A stretch of 64,000 nucleotides of DNA, taken from NCBI GenBank assembly GCA_004794785.1, contig SJOL01009412.1, positions 198,825 through 262,824 of the forward strand, written 5' to 3'. Every line of letters begins with the position of its first letter. The stretch's first letter is position 1. The notes beneath the pieces are model-generated. The model saw nothing but the letters and a program-made list of their open reading frames with translations, was not told the DNA's origin and did not search any database. The translations under genes and the position numbers were made by a program. Shown here in pieces: positions 1-51,615 of this stretch. This DNA comes from Opisthorchis felineus. Its lineage: Eukaryota > Platyhelminthes > Trematoda > Opisthorchiida > Opisthorchiidae.

Positions 1-600
1 TCACGACCTGCTTGGACAATGCTCCAAAAGCGTCCAAACAACTGAAGCACGGGGAAGGAAGTAAGCTAACGATCGGATCTATCAGTCTGTCACTCGATCT
101 CTTTTACTCTATGCTTGCGAAACCTGGCCGATTAGTGACTCAGACACTCGTAAAATGGAAAGTTTCAGCAGTATTTGAGAAACATTCTCAGATTAACTCC
201 CCAAGACCGTGTCGTATAAAAGGGTACGCCGCCGATGCTTTGACATCGTTCGCCTCGAACAGCCAATCCAACAATGTCCACTCCGATGGTTTGGACACGT
301 CCTTCGCCACCCAGCTACGGATACAGTCAGGGCTGTTCTTCGTCCTAAACTGCACCAGTGGTGCTGTTGTCGAGGTGGTCAGCTGAAAACCTGGGTCGAC
401 ACTGTTGAGGCGGGCGCTGGACGTCTGGGTCTACAGACTCTACGGCTCGAGCCAACGGAACCAACATTAGATCAATATCTGTGGAAACCTTGCAGCTGAC
501 CACCACATTTCGGTAGAGGTGATCCGAGATATGCAACAAGCCGGCTCATCCTCACACAGAGTATCCTCCCGGACTCTCCTCTCGCCTTTTCTGTTTGCAT
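1..600 (+). mobile_element. RTE-like LINE 3'-terminal fragment
   Basis: The plus strand reads in shifting frames through the C-terminal RT region: LLYACETWP near 107-135, then DRVSYKRVRRRCFDI (about 205-250), IQQCPLRWFGHVLRHP (about 260-310) and RGGQLKTWVDTVEAG (371-415). After that come remnants of WRGVIRDMQQAGSSSHRV (505-560). At least two frameshifts are needed. It belongs to a different subfamily from the copy at 6780-8028 because the RGGQLKTWVDTV tail differs. The element is cut by the left edge. Confidence 0.7.
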
Positions 601-2307
601 GAAACACCCAATCTGGAGATCTTACGACCTACTACTGAAAACACATCATACCGTCCCTTCCACCCTTTCCCTATAGGTCCCAACAAGGATAACTATTGGT
701 GAGGTCTGTACACGAGCTGAGCTCGGCGCAAGCAAGGGAACATCGCTGTCGGTTGCTTAAACCTGACAACTTGATCGGACCCCAACCAACATCGACTTGT
801 TTTGACTGCTTACCAAGTTACTGTGTTTAAATCGCCATCAATCATCTCCGCTTAACTGTAATCCAGTCTCTAGTACAAGCGACGAGCATATTCAAACAAT
901 GCTAAGTGATGACCACCCATTCCGAAATTTTGACAATCGCACGTAGTCCCCAACCACACATTCGACCCAAACTTAGTTCCGGAGACCACAATTTCAGTTT
1001 AAAAGTGAACGCAAGCATTGGAACTGGTTTTTCAGCACTGTCTTCACTTCCGACTTTGTTTACTCACCAGTTCAACTGTGCATCCTGTCCTCATCCACGT
1101 TTTTACTACGTCAATGGAAGTATCATGCAGCGTCTATGCCCCATCTTTGAATGTCTGCCCAAATCGTGACCATGAATATCAGTATGTCTCAACATGGGGT
1201 AGAAAACTCTCTCTCTCTCTCTCTCTAATCCAACATCGCACGGATTACGACTCTCAGGCTGATGACACTCTGTCTGTAATCCCATTGTCAAGGTCAGTGA
1301 ACAGAGTCAACTGGTTCATTTGAAACTTACTGAAAACTCTAGAAGACAAGTATATTATTGCCGACTCATTGAATTCAGGCGCCGTAAACGAGGGCAACTC
1401 AAGAATGACGTGTGATCATGCCTGAAACATACATCGCTAGTAAACTACTCCGAATCATGAAAAAGTTGCCAAAAAAGAACTAATCGTGAAAACCATTTCG
1501 GCTGTGTACATCGTTCGATTGCAAGCCAATCTCCGGGGAACCAAAGGATTCAGAACAAAACTTATAGTCCTCCAAACGGATGATTTACTGCCACCAAACT
1601 TAATTTTTCGGTTGACCATACCTGCCGACGGTTGGTATCATAAGCATTGATGATAGATAATTCGACTAGATCAGACTGGATGAGACTTAGTAATTCATTG
1701 GGCCTAAGAAACGAACATAGTACAACTCGTTAAGGCACATCATGATCGCAATACAGACCGAATATGTTGAAGTCGGAATGTAGGAGGGGGTAACACACAG
1801 TAATTTGATATGTATTTAGTTCTGAACAACGACCATCGTCTTCGTTAGTATAGTCGAATACATACCGTGATGAATGGTCTTATTTCAAGGTTCTCATTCA
1901 AGTTTGGTCAAGTGACCAAAATTGGTCCTGCCCCAATGTTCAGAATGATAGATACCTATAAGTAATAAATAGGTTCATGACGTAGCACGAGTATGTCTTT
2001 GCCACAAATTGGCAACAAAGTGGAGTACTCGGAGTATTCAATACAGATGAAATGAAAAATTCCAGTGCACATTCACAGAATCTGTCCAAATCAATATGGT
2101 ACATAAAAAATATTACCGCTGCGATGGGGGAATCGCCACATGAAGATTTTACCAGTCACCGTTCATGTCGGAAAACGCCGCTTTCCCTGAGAAAAAATTC
2201 TCCTATCCTCCGCAAGTGTTCTCTCGGAACGTGGCTCCACTGATTTTGTGACATCTCATTCTAGTACCGTACGGTCACCACTTTAAATATGACAAATGAA
2301 ACTGGAA
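601..2307. other. No gene recognised
   Basis: Beyond the CT microsatellite I see no exon with homology or convincing splice sites. If GALK2 continues, this is downstream or intronic DNA of that gene. Confidence 0.5.
1207..1226. repeat. (CT)10 microsatellite
   Basis: Ten CT dinucleotides. Simple repeats of similar size occur at 44005-44022 (CT), 17699-17713 (CA) and 25975-25989 (CA), and an 11-base C run at 9331-9341. Confidence 0.95.
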
Positions 2308-2482
2308 AACAATCGACCAGCTGCAACATCCATTCGATATCCAGCTGCTATGCAGCCCGAAAGGAAACACAAGGGCTGAAATACCACCAGGTTTCCCAAG
2401 CCTAGACAGGAGCAGTTGAGATGCCGTTTCGAACCACGAACCCTCCGCTTAGCAATTTCTCGGCTTAACCACCGAGCCATAT
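2308..2482 (-). mobile_element. tRNA-derived SINE, family 1 (copy 1)
   Basis: Family 1 reads, in its own sense, TAGCTCAGTGGTTA (A box), GGTTCGAA (B box), CTCGACTGCTCCTGTCTAGG, TGGGCAACCTGGCAGTATCC, GGCATGGCAGCTAGGCACCG and AAAGGGTGCTACAGCTGAAC. This minus-strand copy keeps GCTCGGTGGTTAAG, GTGGTTCGAA and CTGCTCCTGTCTAGGCTTGG but is about 20% diverged by eye. Confidence 0.75.
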
Positions 2483-5400
2483 GGAATCAACAACCGAAGC
2501 GCGTGTAGAATAAGACCAAGCAACACTGAACCAAACAGAACATGAAAATCTCTGTCTGTTTGGGTATCAACATACCTATACCTAAATAGTAAATCCGATC
2601 AGCGTTAGGAACCCTCCATTACAACACATACTCTGAAAAACACAGACTGATTGTAACAATACACAAAACCCATTCCGGGTTTCCCATTCATCAGAAATGA
2701 AACTCAATTCCAATCTGGATAGAGACTCCTGCTATCAGACAACTCGAACGAAGTTTGTAGTCATAATTGGCTTCGTCCTGAGTTTGGCTTTATTTTGGTA
2801 AAGGCAAACATATAAAAACTCCAATCAATTCCGTTTTACACCCCAAACCCATGCCCAGAGTCACCTTTTGAGTGCCTAGTTGATCCACTACTTTTCGTCG
2901 CTTCCGTTTCCCCCTCAGACCCAAATCCGTAACCTGAGCATTCTCATCTTCTCATCTTATCAGATCTTAAAGCAATGTACCCTCAGTAACGAATTTTTAC
3001 ACCTGTTGAATGCGGCTCCATGTTGTCTGCACACAGCTCCTCGATACCGCAGATTCCTTGATAGACTGTATTTGAGAAGCACGTTTTTAAAGAGTAAATG
3101 GTTGTTTTGGATAATTAAATTTACAATAATGAGTCCCCTTGATCTTGTCGAGCCTGGGATAGCCCAGCGGTTAAGGTGCAACTTACTGGGCGGAAGGTCC
3201 GTGGTTCGAACTCAACTTCCGCCTCTCGACTGCTCCTGTCTAGACTTGGGCAACCTGGCAGTATCTCATCCTTCGTGTTTCCTTCGGGTGGCATGGTAGC
3301 TAGGCAGCGAAAGAGTGCTACAGCTGAGCGATTGTCGACTTGTGTAATAAGTCGGTGTTATAGATGACTTGTCGCTGAACTTCGTGATTTGGGATGCTTT
3401 CTCTGCTCTACTGAAAGTTTATCTGTAACAAATGTTCCAACAGGCGTCGGATATTCGGCAGGATAAAATCAACCATGCCCGGTGCTATCTCGAAGATTTG
3501 AAGTGCGAGCATAACAACGTTATTCACACTTTCTTTCCCCATTTTTTTCCAAACATTTCCTCCCGAAAGTAGAAATCACTCTTCCTTGATTTCGAAAAGT
3601 TCAAGGTTAAAATCAGTGACAAAAATGATGCAAGTTAGGCTTCGGTGAATGAGTGATGTACCCCAATTAAAACTCATCTGAGGTTTCCTTTAAAGCAAGC
3701 TGAAGCGATGAAACATATTCATGTTTTGCACATGAGGTTTTCCAGAACTCTATAGTGTAAACCTATATTAACCTATGCTGGAGATTTAAGAACTAAAATA
3801 ACCGCCGACAACTCTGTTAGGTTTATCGATGTCTGATGACAGAAAGGACTGAAAGAGGTTGTGGAAAATCTGGGTGCCAGGGGTCCCACATATCTTTCAG
3901 GATAAAGTCCACGTGACCCCTCATTTGTTCGGTTAGTGATAACACAGGGCAGCAAGCCAAAGTAAATGATGTTCACCTTAAAAGATCCTAACCAAATTGC
4001 CTGATCGACTGTTGGAAGTGCATCCACGTCCCACTTTTGTGGTAGGCTGGCTCCGGACCCCTCCTTTTCCCCGTTTTCCTATTCTTTGTAAGGAGGGGCT
4101 TTCTTCCAATAAAATGGTTTGAATATACGGTAACGAAGCAGTGGTATTCAACACCGGCAGTGCTGTTACTGATGATGTTTGTGGTGCATTCGAAGGGCAC
4201 TGAATGGGATCAGAACCTCAAACCGTTAGAAGAAGGGTTGATTTGCAAATCCCTGAGAGGTAAATTGACTACAATTCCATTTATACACTTCTCGGTGACA
4301 AAATTTCAGATCATTTCTTTTTCAAAGTGCTTACTGGTAGTTGCAGTTCACTGATATTCCGAGATCATGCTTCAGCCTTGTGAGGCTGGTCGGGTCGAAA
4401 CGAATTTTCGAATTTGGGCATGCGATGAAATTTACATGAGAACACCAAAGTATTTTTTCTATACCTTAACTATAGTGCCTGACTAAAGGATAGCGGTCAG
4501 AAACAAATATATAATTGGACGCATTGCCTTACCCATGCCGCCATGTTGTATTTCCCAATTCATCTCATGATGCACCATGTGAGGTGTGAATTTCCCTAAT
4601 CCAATCAATTAGTCCATTATCCACTTTGTGCCTCGTCAACCAGGCCATCTTATAAGTATGAAAGGTTATGTAGCGAGCAACCAACAATGCAGAAAGTTCG
4701 CGAGAGTCAAAGAGGAAACGTGATACTTACAAGCGGACACCGCTCCCGTAGAAGTGATTTGATCACAAGGAGATGGGAGTAAACGAACAACCCAGAGAAC
4801 ATTGGATAATCAGGAAACTGGTTTCTGGAAACATACAATGATATGATGTGAGAAAGTCCATAAAAGAATCCCACGGTCAGTAAACTTGTTGTGATTCATG
4901 CCACCAGTTGTTCAGCCCAAAGGGTTATTTTGACCGCCGTGGTGTGTCATTCGAAGATGAAATTGATACAACGATTGAAGAAGTCATGAGGACAAACAGG
5001 CGGTTGGGCTGTACTGAGCTTCCCAGGTGTAAGAGGAAATTTGTTGTCGTTCTTCAACTGTATTGTGCATCAGTCTGTTGAGGCATACACTGATCCCCAT
5101 TCCCATTAATGCCACATTGTGCCCATAAAGACCAATTCTAGATGTTCTCTATGAACTACACCACGCTCAAACAGAGACCAAGAAACATCCGTCAAACACC
5201 GTTTCAATTACATTCACGAACCAAGGTATATACTACTGTCGACATTAGAAACGCGTTTATCGTCGGGGTGATTCGAGTCCCTACGAGATTATTTCCATGT
5301 GTGCGGCCTGCAACTAACAAACGGGTCAGATTGGACTAGTTACCCTTAATTCAGTATCTATAAAAGCGTTTTCGATAAGCTTTATGATCCCCAAAAGATA

Positions 5401-5533
5401 ACTTCACATGCCGTTGGCCTGTCAAACGTTTCAGATGAACCACTTGCCCAGACCCAACTGCAAGCCAATTATTCGACACTGTTTGGTGCAGAAATTTCTT
5501 TCAGTGCGATGGAAACGTACCAGACAGGCTAGC
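2483..5533. other. No gene recognised; one SINE inside
   Basis: Apart from SINE copy 2 (3150-3340) nothing is recognised. I searched the minus strand for the missing GALK2 LTGAGWGG exon and did not find it. Confidence 0.5.
3150..3340 (+). mobile_element. tRNA-derived SINE, family 1 (copy 2)
   Basis: Clear copy: TAGCCCAGCGGTTAAGGTGC, GTGGTTCGAACTC, CGACTGCTCCTGTCTAGACT, TGGGCAACCTGGCAGTATC, GGTGGCATGGTAGCTAGGCA and GTGCTACAGCTGAGCGATTG. The A and B boxes are well kept. It ends without a clear A-rich or ATT tail. Confidence 0.8.
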
Positions 5534-5958
5534 CTGTACAGTGCTTACTGGCTTTCCAGTGTAGATTGGCTTCTTCCGCGGGATGAAATCCCAGTTGGAA
5601 GTTACTATGTGAGAAAATTAGAAAGTGGCCACTGAGAGCAACTTCCTCTTAGAGAAAAATCTCCGGGCGAGAAGGCAGTCATGTCCGATCCCTGGGTGTC
5701 ATTTCTCATGAATAATCACGATATTACTTTTCTGAGTTCATCATTTTCTGGGACCCGACCTAAAGCAGTCACCTTGTTGTGGTTGTCGGGCTTCTGTGCT
5801 GCAGTGATCCTGCGGGCTATACTGGCTGGAACTCAGTCCCTAAGGGCTCAACCATGCCAGGAAGGCCCACAGGGAGCAGCCCGATGAAGAAAAGCGAGTC
5901 ACCATACTGCGAGGAATTGTATTACGAGGCGGTCCGAAGGTGAGGTCGTACTGTCCTC
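5534..5958 (+). repeat. Left arm of 425-bp inverted repeat
   Basis: Matches 8029-8453 on the opposite strand with no difference that I could see over 425 bp. The flanks on both sides are unrelated to the flanks of the other arm. The other arm continues at one end into SINE-like sequence and at the other into the LINE 5'UTR. That arm is therefore the likely source and this one the inserted copy. Confidence 0.9.
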
Positions 5959-6779
5959 GTGGAGGATCGCACATCAGCATCATCGCTTGCCAGAATAGGA
6001 TTTGTCTGAAGTCGTCGGTCCATGCGCAAGCCAACTTCATGTAACCTGTCATTGGCGCGAGTAGTAAGGCTGGGTCAGAATGGCTTCATGCAACCAAACA
6101 CAAACGCGAAACTGACATAAAACGTTAACATATGATAGTCACCAGGCTAAAACTGGTCGGAAAAGCTGATCCGCCAAGGACGCTTGAAGATGGCACACTA
6201 AGCAAATTAATTTAAAAAATCGTTCAGGCGTAATTCCCTTTCTGTGCCTAGCTGCCATGCAACCTGAAGACAGCACAGGCACCAAGATACTGTCAGGTTG
6301 TCCAAGCCTAGACAGGAGCAGTCGAAATGCTGAAGTTGGGTTCGAGCCATGAACATTCCGGTCTAACCACTGGGCTACACTAAGCAATGAACCAGTTGAT
6401 GAGGTTATGGGGATTATATTAACACCTGACACAAGGGCTCCTTCGGACTTGATGCTGACCGTCAGAACATTCGCCCATCGCGAAAAAGTATAACTCCTAA
6501 CAGATGACCAAGCAGATAGGCAAAGCATGTCGCTACGTGAGTTGACCCAAGCTGAGTTCTATGGATAATTACTTAGTCGTCGCGATTTGGTCGATTTGGA
6601 TATGAGTGAACTGTGACGAGGATGAAATTTGATTCAATTAACTTTATCAGCTATAAACCGTGTACCATAGGCACAAGGGTTCCAGCTGCTACGGTTTCGA
6701 TCACTGGAAAGTAGGATAGTGCGGGACATACAACCAAGCTTTTGAGGCGATGATAAGTTTGAGTAGATCGGGAACTGGG
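5959..6779. other. Spacer of inverted repeat, with SINE copy 3
   Basis: Unique-looking sequence plus one SINE (6210-6396). No coding signal. Confidence 0.5.
6210..6396 (-). mobile_element. tRNA-derived SINE, family 1 (copy 3)
   Basis: Minus strand: GTAGCCCAGTGGTTAGACCG, GGCTCGAACCC, CGACTGCTCCTGTCTAGGCT and GGACAACCTGACAGTATCTT. The body ends near AACGATTTTTTAAATT. Confidence 0.75.
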
Positions 6780-8028
6780 TAGCAACGTACTGATGTACGA
6801 GCGCCACTGACTGTGCGATTGGGTCATTTATGACAGTATCATTAACCACTGGTGAGTTGAGTTCCGGAGTCCCCATCCAAGGAGGCCGCAGTTGTCCACC
6901 CGTCTAGGTTTACTTGTTAGTGTTTTTATACTTTGTTGCCAGTTCATACACCGTCCACACTTGGTCGCTTCCACTCAGCATAGGAATAGGCGAAAAGAGC
7001 TCTGCGGAGACATGCGGAGTACATGTCCTAACCAGCGTAAACTAGCAAGCGTGAGTAATTTATCTACCGCGCTTTCAGTCTTGAGGATAAGTACAACTCC
7101 CACACCGTAGCTACCACGAGCCATTGCGTCAGGATCACCGGATACCAAAAGAGTGAAATATGGAACATCTGATCTCATCCTAATCGGATTGAGGTGCAAG
7201 ACCGAAGTGGGGTCTTGAATGCGTTTCGGATACACAACAAACATCGATAGAGAGAAAAAGTAAGGTTTCAGCAAGAGATGCCTGTTGCCCAATTTGACAT
7301 AGAGTATGGACATTAAAGGCTGCGATATGAATCAGATCTTTTGAGGTTAGTAGGTGATTATTTTGGTTTATTTTCCTGACTGACGGTTTAGACACGGAAC
7401 ACTCGCTAGGGAATGGCAGATGGGTTGATCGCACGGCATCATTTGATGAGTGGGGAGAGGGTATGGCGGAAGGCCGGCGAGCGAAGAGCTGCAAGGGCGA
7501 ATGATACTTCCCGGTTGCCCATGCCGAAGGGGATTTGGTTCAGGAATTCCACATTGAGCCTTTGACTCAAAAGTCTGACCCATAAGGCAGTGGAAGGATG
7601 TAGGGTTTTGTTCTGGACCCTGCCCCTAGCCTCTGACTCAAAAGTCTAAACCGCGGGGCAGTGGTTGTTAGGGTTTTCTTGGAAGACCCTTCCCGGAGCC
7701 AACGACTCAATAGTCTGACCCACTTGGCTGTAGGGGGCGGCCTGGCCCGAGGACGCAGGGAGTAAGGCACTAATGCCTCAATCCCGGTGCAGCTGCCCAC
7801 AGCAGGTGCCTCTCGAGTAGTACCAGACTCTTTGATTTTAAAAGTATTTTGATCGTATTGAATAATGAACCGGCGGTCACGGTCAACCGTTGGGCATTCG
7901 GAGTGTGCATTATTTGGGACCGACCTTTTCTAACCCGTCCTTCCCCGAGGGAAGGCAGCATCGTTGCTTCCATAAATATGTATATGCTGGTCGCCTGGGG
8001 AAAACGCCTCACAGTTTTCACACTCCTA
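6780..8028 (-). mobile_element. RTE-like LINE deletion derivative (5'UTR + endonuclease start fused to 3' end)
   Basis: Minus strand, read 8028 to 6780. First comes a 5' untranslated part with a repeated GGGTCAGACTTTTGAGTC-type motif. The start of the endonuclease follows (IAAFNVHTLCQIGQQ, IDVCCVSET, IQDPTSV, VSGDPDAMARGSYGVGVV). Near 7070 the frame jumps to the far C-terminus (LRWLGHVLRMSPQ) and then the tail (LLGWGLRNS, QWRSYI). Everything between endonuclease start and tail, about 2.5 kb in this family, is missing. The copy is frame-shifted and non-coding. Confidence 0.75.
7567..7770 (-). repeat. Tandem ~65-bp motif in LINE 5'UTR (three copies)
   Basis: On the minus strand the phrase GGGTCAGACTTTTGAGTC occurs three times with slight changes, at about 7565-7585, 7630-7655 and 7700-7725. 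Each is followed by GGCTC/GGCTA and a G-rich stretch. The spacing is about 65 bp. Tandem units in LINE 5' untranslated regions often serve as promoter repeats; that role is inferred here. Confidence 0.6.
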
Positions 8029-8453
8029 GAGGACAGTACGACCTCACCTTCGGACCGCCTCGTAATACAATTCCTCGCAGTATGGTGACTCGCTTTTCTT
8101 CATCGGGCTGCTCCCTGTGGGCCTTCCTGGCATGGTTGAGCCCTTAGGGACTGAGTTCCAGCCAGTATAGCCCGCAGGATCACTGCAGCACAGAAGCCCG
8201 ACAACCACAACAAGGTGACTGCTTTAGGTCGGGTCCCAGAAAATGATGAACTCAGAAAAGTAATATCGTGATTATTCATGAGAAATGACACCCAGGGATC
8301 GGACATGACTGCCTTCTCGCCCGGAGATTTTTCTCTAAGAGGAAGTTGCTCTCAGTGGCCACTTTCTAATTTTCTCACATAGTAACTTCCAACTGGGATT
8401 TCATCCCGCGGAAGAAGCCAATCTACACTGGAAAGCCAGTAAGCACTGTACAG
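8029..8453 (-). repeat. Right arm of 425-bp inverted repeat (probable source copy)
   Basis: Reverse complement of 5534-5958. The shared 68-codon open frame (MSDPWVSFLMNNHDI...) is a shadow of the repeat and not a recognised gene. Towards 8454 the sequence runs on as a member of the SINE family also seen at 50500 and 56800 (CACTGTACAGCTGT). Towards 8028 it runs into the LINE 5'UTR. Confidence 0.9.
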
Positions 8454-8545
8454 CTGTTTCGTCCGTATTGAGAATCATCAGCGGCACGCACTTAATGAAA
8501 CTCATAGAGCTTCAAACTCACGGCCTTCACTGATGTACAGAATTC
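8454..8545 (-). mobile_element. SINE family 2 fragment next to inverted repeat
   Basis: Plus-strand text GCACTGTACAGCTGTTTCGT ... GAGAATCATCAGC ... TGAAACTCATAGAGCTTC matches the copies at 50500-50672 and 56795-56925. The tRNA-like B-box part is decayed. Confidence 0.5.
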
Positions 8546-8831
8546 TCTTCACTCACTTTAATCTCATTGTGAACAAAGGACCTAAGTCAAGCCGGAAACG
8601 CCGACGGGAAATGTGTGCCCTCGAAAACCAAACCAAGGGGAAACCTGAGGAATAAAACCTTTACATGCTGGTATTTTCCAAATTTATTCCAGCACTGTTC
8701 ACAAAAAAACGTTGATATAAAAAGGTGGAAGGTTATCTAACAAAGTTACCTCTGTTTCGCCCTGCACGCGGTAATATTGGTTAATATATGGAGGGGGTGC
8801 CCCAGATGAGAAGTCTTTAGCAAGCACTCAC

Positions 8832-48451
<39,620 letters not shown>

Positions 48452-48462
48452 AATTAAAGCTG

Positions 48463-50022
48463 AAACCAAGAGTGAAATTAAAGGTAGACGCATCGCGATA
48501 AGGAAATACTGGCAGTTCTATGTTCGACTAGCTCTGGTAGTTTTTTTTTGGCTCAAGATTTCTAAACGATGAGACAACCACGTTTCAAACAAAACAATCG
48601 ACCACCGTAAGACACAAATCGAACACAACCGACCTGTTCGCAACATGTTCCTAATGCAGCATGCATGAAGTTGAAGGTATTCAAGCCATCATATTCACTA
48701 TAGTTACGACTGAACAGGGCATCTTTCGAGATTATGGACCGGGGACATGTTTTCGCTGTAGGGCGTTAAGTATCCACTATCCACATAGAATCAAAAACTC
48801 TGAGAACGAAAAAATCGATTGCTAAGTCTGTCAGGAACTGAGAGGGAACTGATGCCGTGCGAGGTACATATGCCAATGTGCTTGGCCAGGTGTTTCTTCA
48901 GAAGACAGTGAAATTATCGTATGAATAAACGCCGAAAGAACTCGTCAGAATACTGCCTCTCTGGACGAAAATGAGAAGTGAGATATGCTGCGGAATGCAG
49001 ATCTGACAAAAGAAAACGGCAAAGAAATGAAAGTAATCAAGAATGGTTACTGGAATCAGCGTGAACAGTGGAAACAGGGAATTGTGTGTCGGCAAGGCGA
49101 TTGGGACAAAATTATTCATGAAAAGCTGATCGCAAAGGGTAGCGATAGCTGCACATTCATCAGGTCGACATCTGAATAGCCATAGAAAGCACATAGTTTG
49201 TGCGCCAACATGAGGTAGTTTGAATTGAAACCACCCTAGATGCTGCCTTTAGACTAGGAGGGTACATGGGGAATTCGGTTGATGAGTGAAGTTACGCCTG
49301 AGTTTGAAATTCCTCAATTGCCATCAAATCCTCCCCGGAATGTGTTCACGCCTTCTCAGCAGAATCAAAAGACAAATGAGGATAGATTCTTCAGCCTACT
49401 GGAAGGGGGGAGGGCTTAGAATGAATCGATAAATCACTACTCTGGATGAGCCTGACACGCAGTCGTTTTTTACCTAAACCCCTTCGGAACAGCAGATTAT
49501 CCTTCATATGCAAACTGGCTGGCTGCTGAAATATGATGCCATTTTCGCCTACTATCACGTCAAACATATCCGGCAGGCATTTCGTTGGAAACATTCTCAC
49601 AAAAGAGCAATGTCCAATACATTTATTAGGCACCACTGCCTTCTCAGCTGTAGCTGAGTAAGTGAAGATAGGAGAAGAACAACAAGTGGTTGGGCACGAA
49701 GCAATATCTACGTTTCATCTGTTATCATTGCGCAGGTTAATACAAGTTCATACAAGAAACGCTAGCCTAGTGTACTCTTTAAGTTCATCAATCCGACTAA
49801 GCCCGACGGCCTGTCTACGACCACCAGAGTTTGCTTCGTGCCAAAAATGCATGCTCTTGTGCCTACGAGATAATGATGCAGTCTATCATAGTTATTATAT
49901 TGTTATTATATTATAGTCTATATAGTTAAGTCCAAGCCGGCCAAGTAACTGAACAATAAGTTGGACATTAGGTTGACTATGAAGAATATTCATAGTCATA
50001 GCTGCCTTACGCAATAACATCT
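48463..50022. other. Region upstream of GALK2 exon 1
   Basis: The promoter or 5'UTR exons of GALK2 should be here. No TATA box or spliced-leader gene is recognisable. No other feature. Confidence 0.45.
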
Positions 50023-50224
50023 TGAGGCGAGATGGCTCAGTGGTTAGAGCGCGAATTTACTGATTGGAAGGTCCGTGGTTTGAATTTTATCTCTGCCTCT
50101 CGACTTCCACTGTCTAGGCTTGGGCAACCTGGCAGTATCCCAGCCCTCATGCTTCCTTCTGGTGGCATGGCAGTTAGGCACCGAAAGGGTGCTACAGCTG
50201 AACAATTATATTATTATTATTTAT
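50023..50224 (+). mobile_element. tRNA-derived SINE, family 1 (copy 8) with ATT tail
   Basis: One of the best-kept copies: GATGGCTCAGTGGTTAGAGC, GTGGTTTGAATTT, CTCGACTTCCACTGTCTAGG, TGGGCAACCTGGCAGTATCC, GGCATGGCAGTTAGGCACCG and AAAGGGTGCTACAGCTGAAC. It ends in a run of TTA/ATT triplets (about 50207-50225) typical of a 3' tail made by LINE machinery. Confidence 0.82.
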
Positions 50225-50499
50225 AATGCATATTTATGAATTTTGTGCAAAATTAAGGTAGTTAAGCGCCAATTTGTATCAATGATATATCGCTTCCAGT
50301 GATGCTTATTATGATGCGTATGATGATGAGGATGATCTGAAGAATAAGAGAAACTAAATGTTGAGAAAGCGCGTTAGATTGCAGCCTTCGTAAGATCTAA
50401 GACGGGCGGATCGTATGGAATATGGAACATATGAAGAAATTCAAAATACCTGCGGGGAGCTTTAATGCACCAAGTTGCAATGCACCAAGTAAAGTGGCT

Positions 50500-50672
50500 A
50501 GTTTCAACAGAGATTTCGGCATATCAGTGGAGCCAATCTATGCCAATCATCCTTATTGGGAATCATCAACAGTGCGCATCTCATGAAACTCCTGGGAGTT
50601 TCGAACCCGCGACCTCCCGTCTAGTAGTTTCACCAATTAACCGTTCGGCCATGAGCGGCTGATCAGCACGGT
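50500..50672 (-). mobile_element. tRNA-derived SINE, family 2
   Basis: On the minus strand an A-box-like TGGCCGAACGGTTAATTGG near 50650 is followed by the B-box GGTTCGAAACTCC near 50605. The family body comes next (GCGCACTGTTGATGATTCC). The tRNA-like part resembles a pol III promoter module. It is not a functional tRNA gene: the acceptor stem is not closed. Confidence 0.65.
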
Positions 50673-51615
50673 GATTAACTCGCACCACTAAAATCATGGG
50701 TCGCTGAGACTAGAAGAAGCCGATCGACCGGACAGGAGCAGGACTTGAGCTAATGGTAATCCTAGATAGTAGCCCAGTCTAACCAATACCGGAAAGAAGT
50801 AATCCCTCACATTCACCCCCAGATTCGCTAAAATTGAACAACCAAAAGCCCCCGCAAAAATCCGGCAATATAGCGTTCATCTCGCCATGATGCACCATTC
50901 TGAATGATAAGAATCCTAACTCCAATAGGTAACGTAATCCCTGTGATGCATTCAGCCCAAAACATGATATTAACCAACCGTAAATTTAACTTTACCGTCA
51001 ATAGTACAACACTGCGAGTGCCTGTCACAATCAAATAACCTTGTCCTCAACCTCAGCTTACCGTTGATACTAGCACCAACGCTCCTGACTCTCAAGGAGG
51101 ACTTCACATCACAGCGATCACACAAAAGACAAAACCAGACATTAGGGTACCTTGAATAAACACGTTACGGTTCATCGTCTTGCAGAGGTTTCACAGCAGC
51201 TCAGCTGTTGTAAACGCACGAGCGCGGAAGGTAGTTCGAGTGCACCACATTTGATCCCTCGAGGTCATACAACTTTATTTCATTTAGCTGTTCAAAGAAC
51301 GTGTTCAAAGCACGTAGTTTGAATAAATAGTTTAAATATATGGGACCAGTTGGACGGGGAATGTCATATGCTGAGTTCACTCCGGCCTACCATGGTCCGA
51401 CTGCTCTAATCTATCTGAGTTTTCCGGGGTGGCAGATAGGGGAGCGGGAGCAGCGGTTGAGAAGTGTTTCTGTTTCCATTCACACGTATCACACAAGCAA
51501 CATGGCACACTTGCAATAACGGTGAAACACGAGACGAAGCAGAAACCAAATCTATCATGCATACGAGTCGTCGCTTGACTGTGGATACTGTTGAGTTACA
51601 GAAGAATAAATAAAA
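50673..51615. other. Intergenic, nothing recognised
   Basis: No repeat or coding signal that I can support. Confidence 0.5.

Noticed and set aside
5681..5887. Small protein (68 codons) present twice
   Set aside because: It is simply the shared frame of the two arms of the inverted repeat; no motif and no independent coding evidence.
1..8831. Terminal GALK2 exon with LTGAGWGG
   Set aside because: Scanned the minus strand for the reverse complement of the GAGWGG coding pattern; no match, so it is assumed to lie outside the window.
48452..48493. Signal peptide on GALK2 (start at 48493)
   Set aside because: The extra residues come from sequence that looks like the end of an intron (TTTCAG). 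A cytosolic kinase needs no signal, so the inner ATG was preferred.
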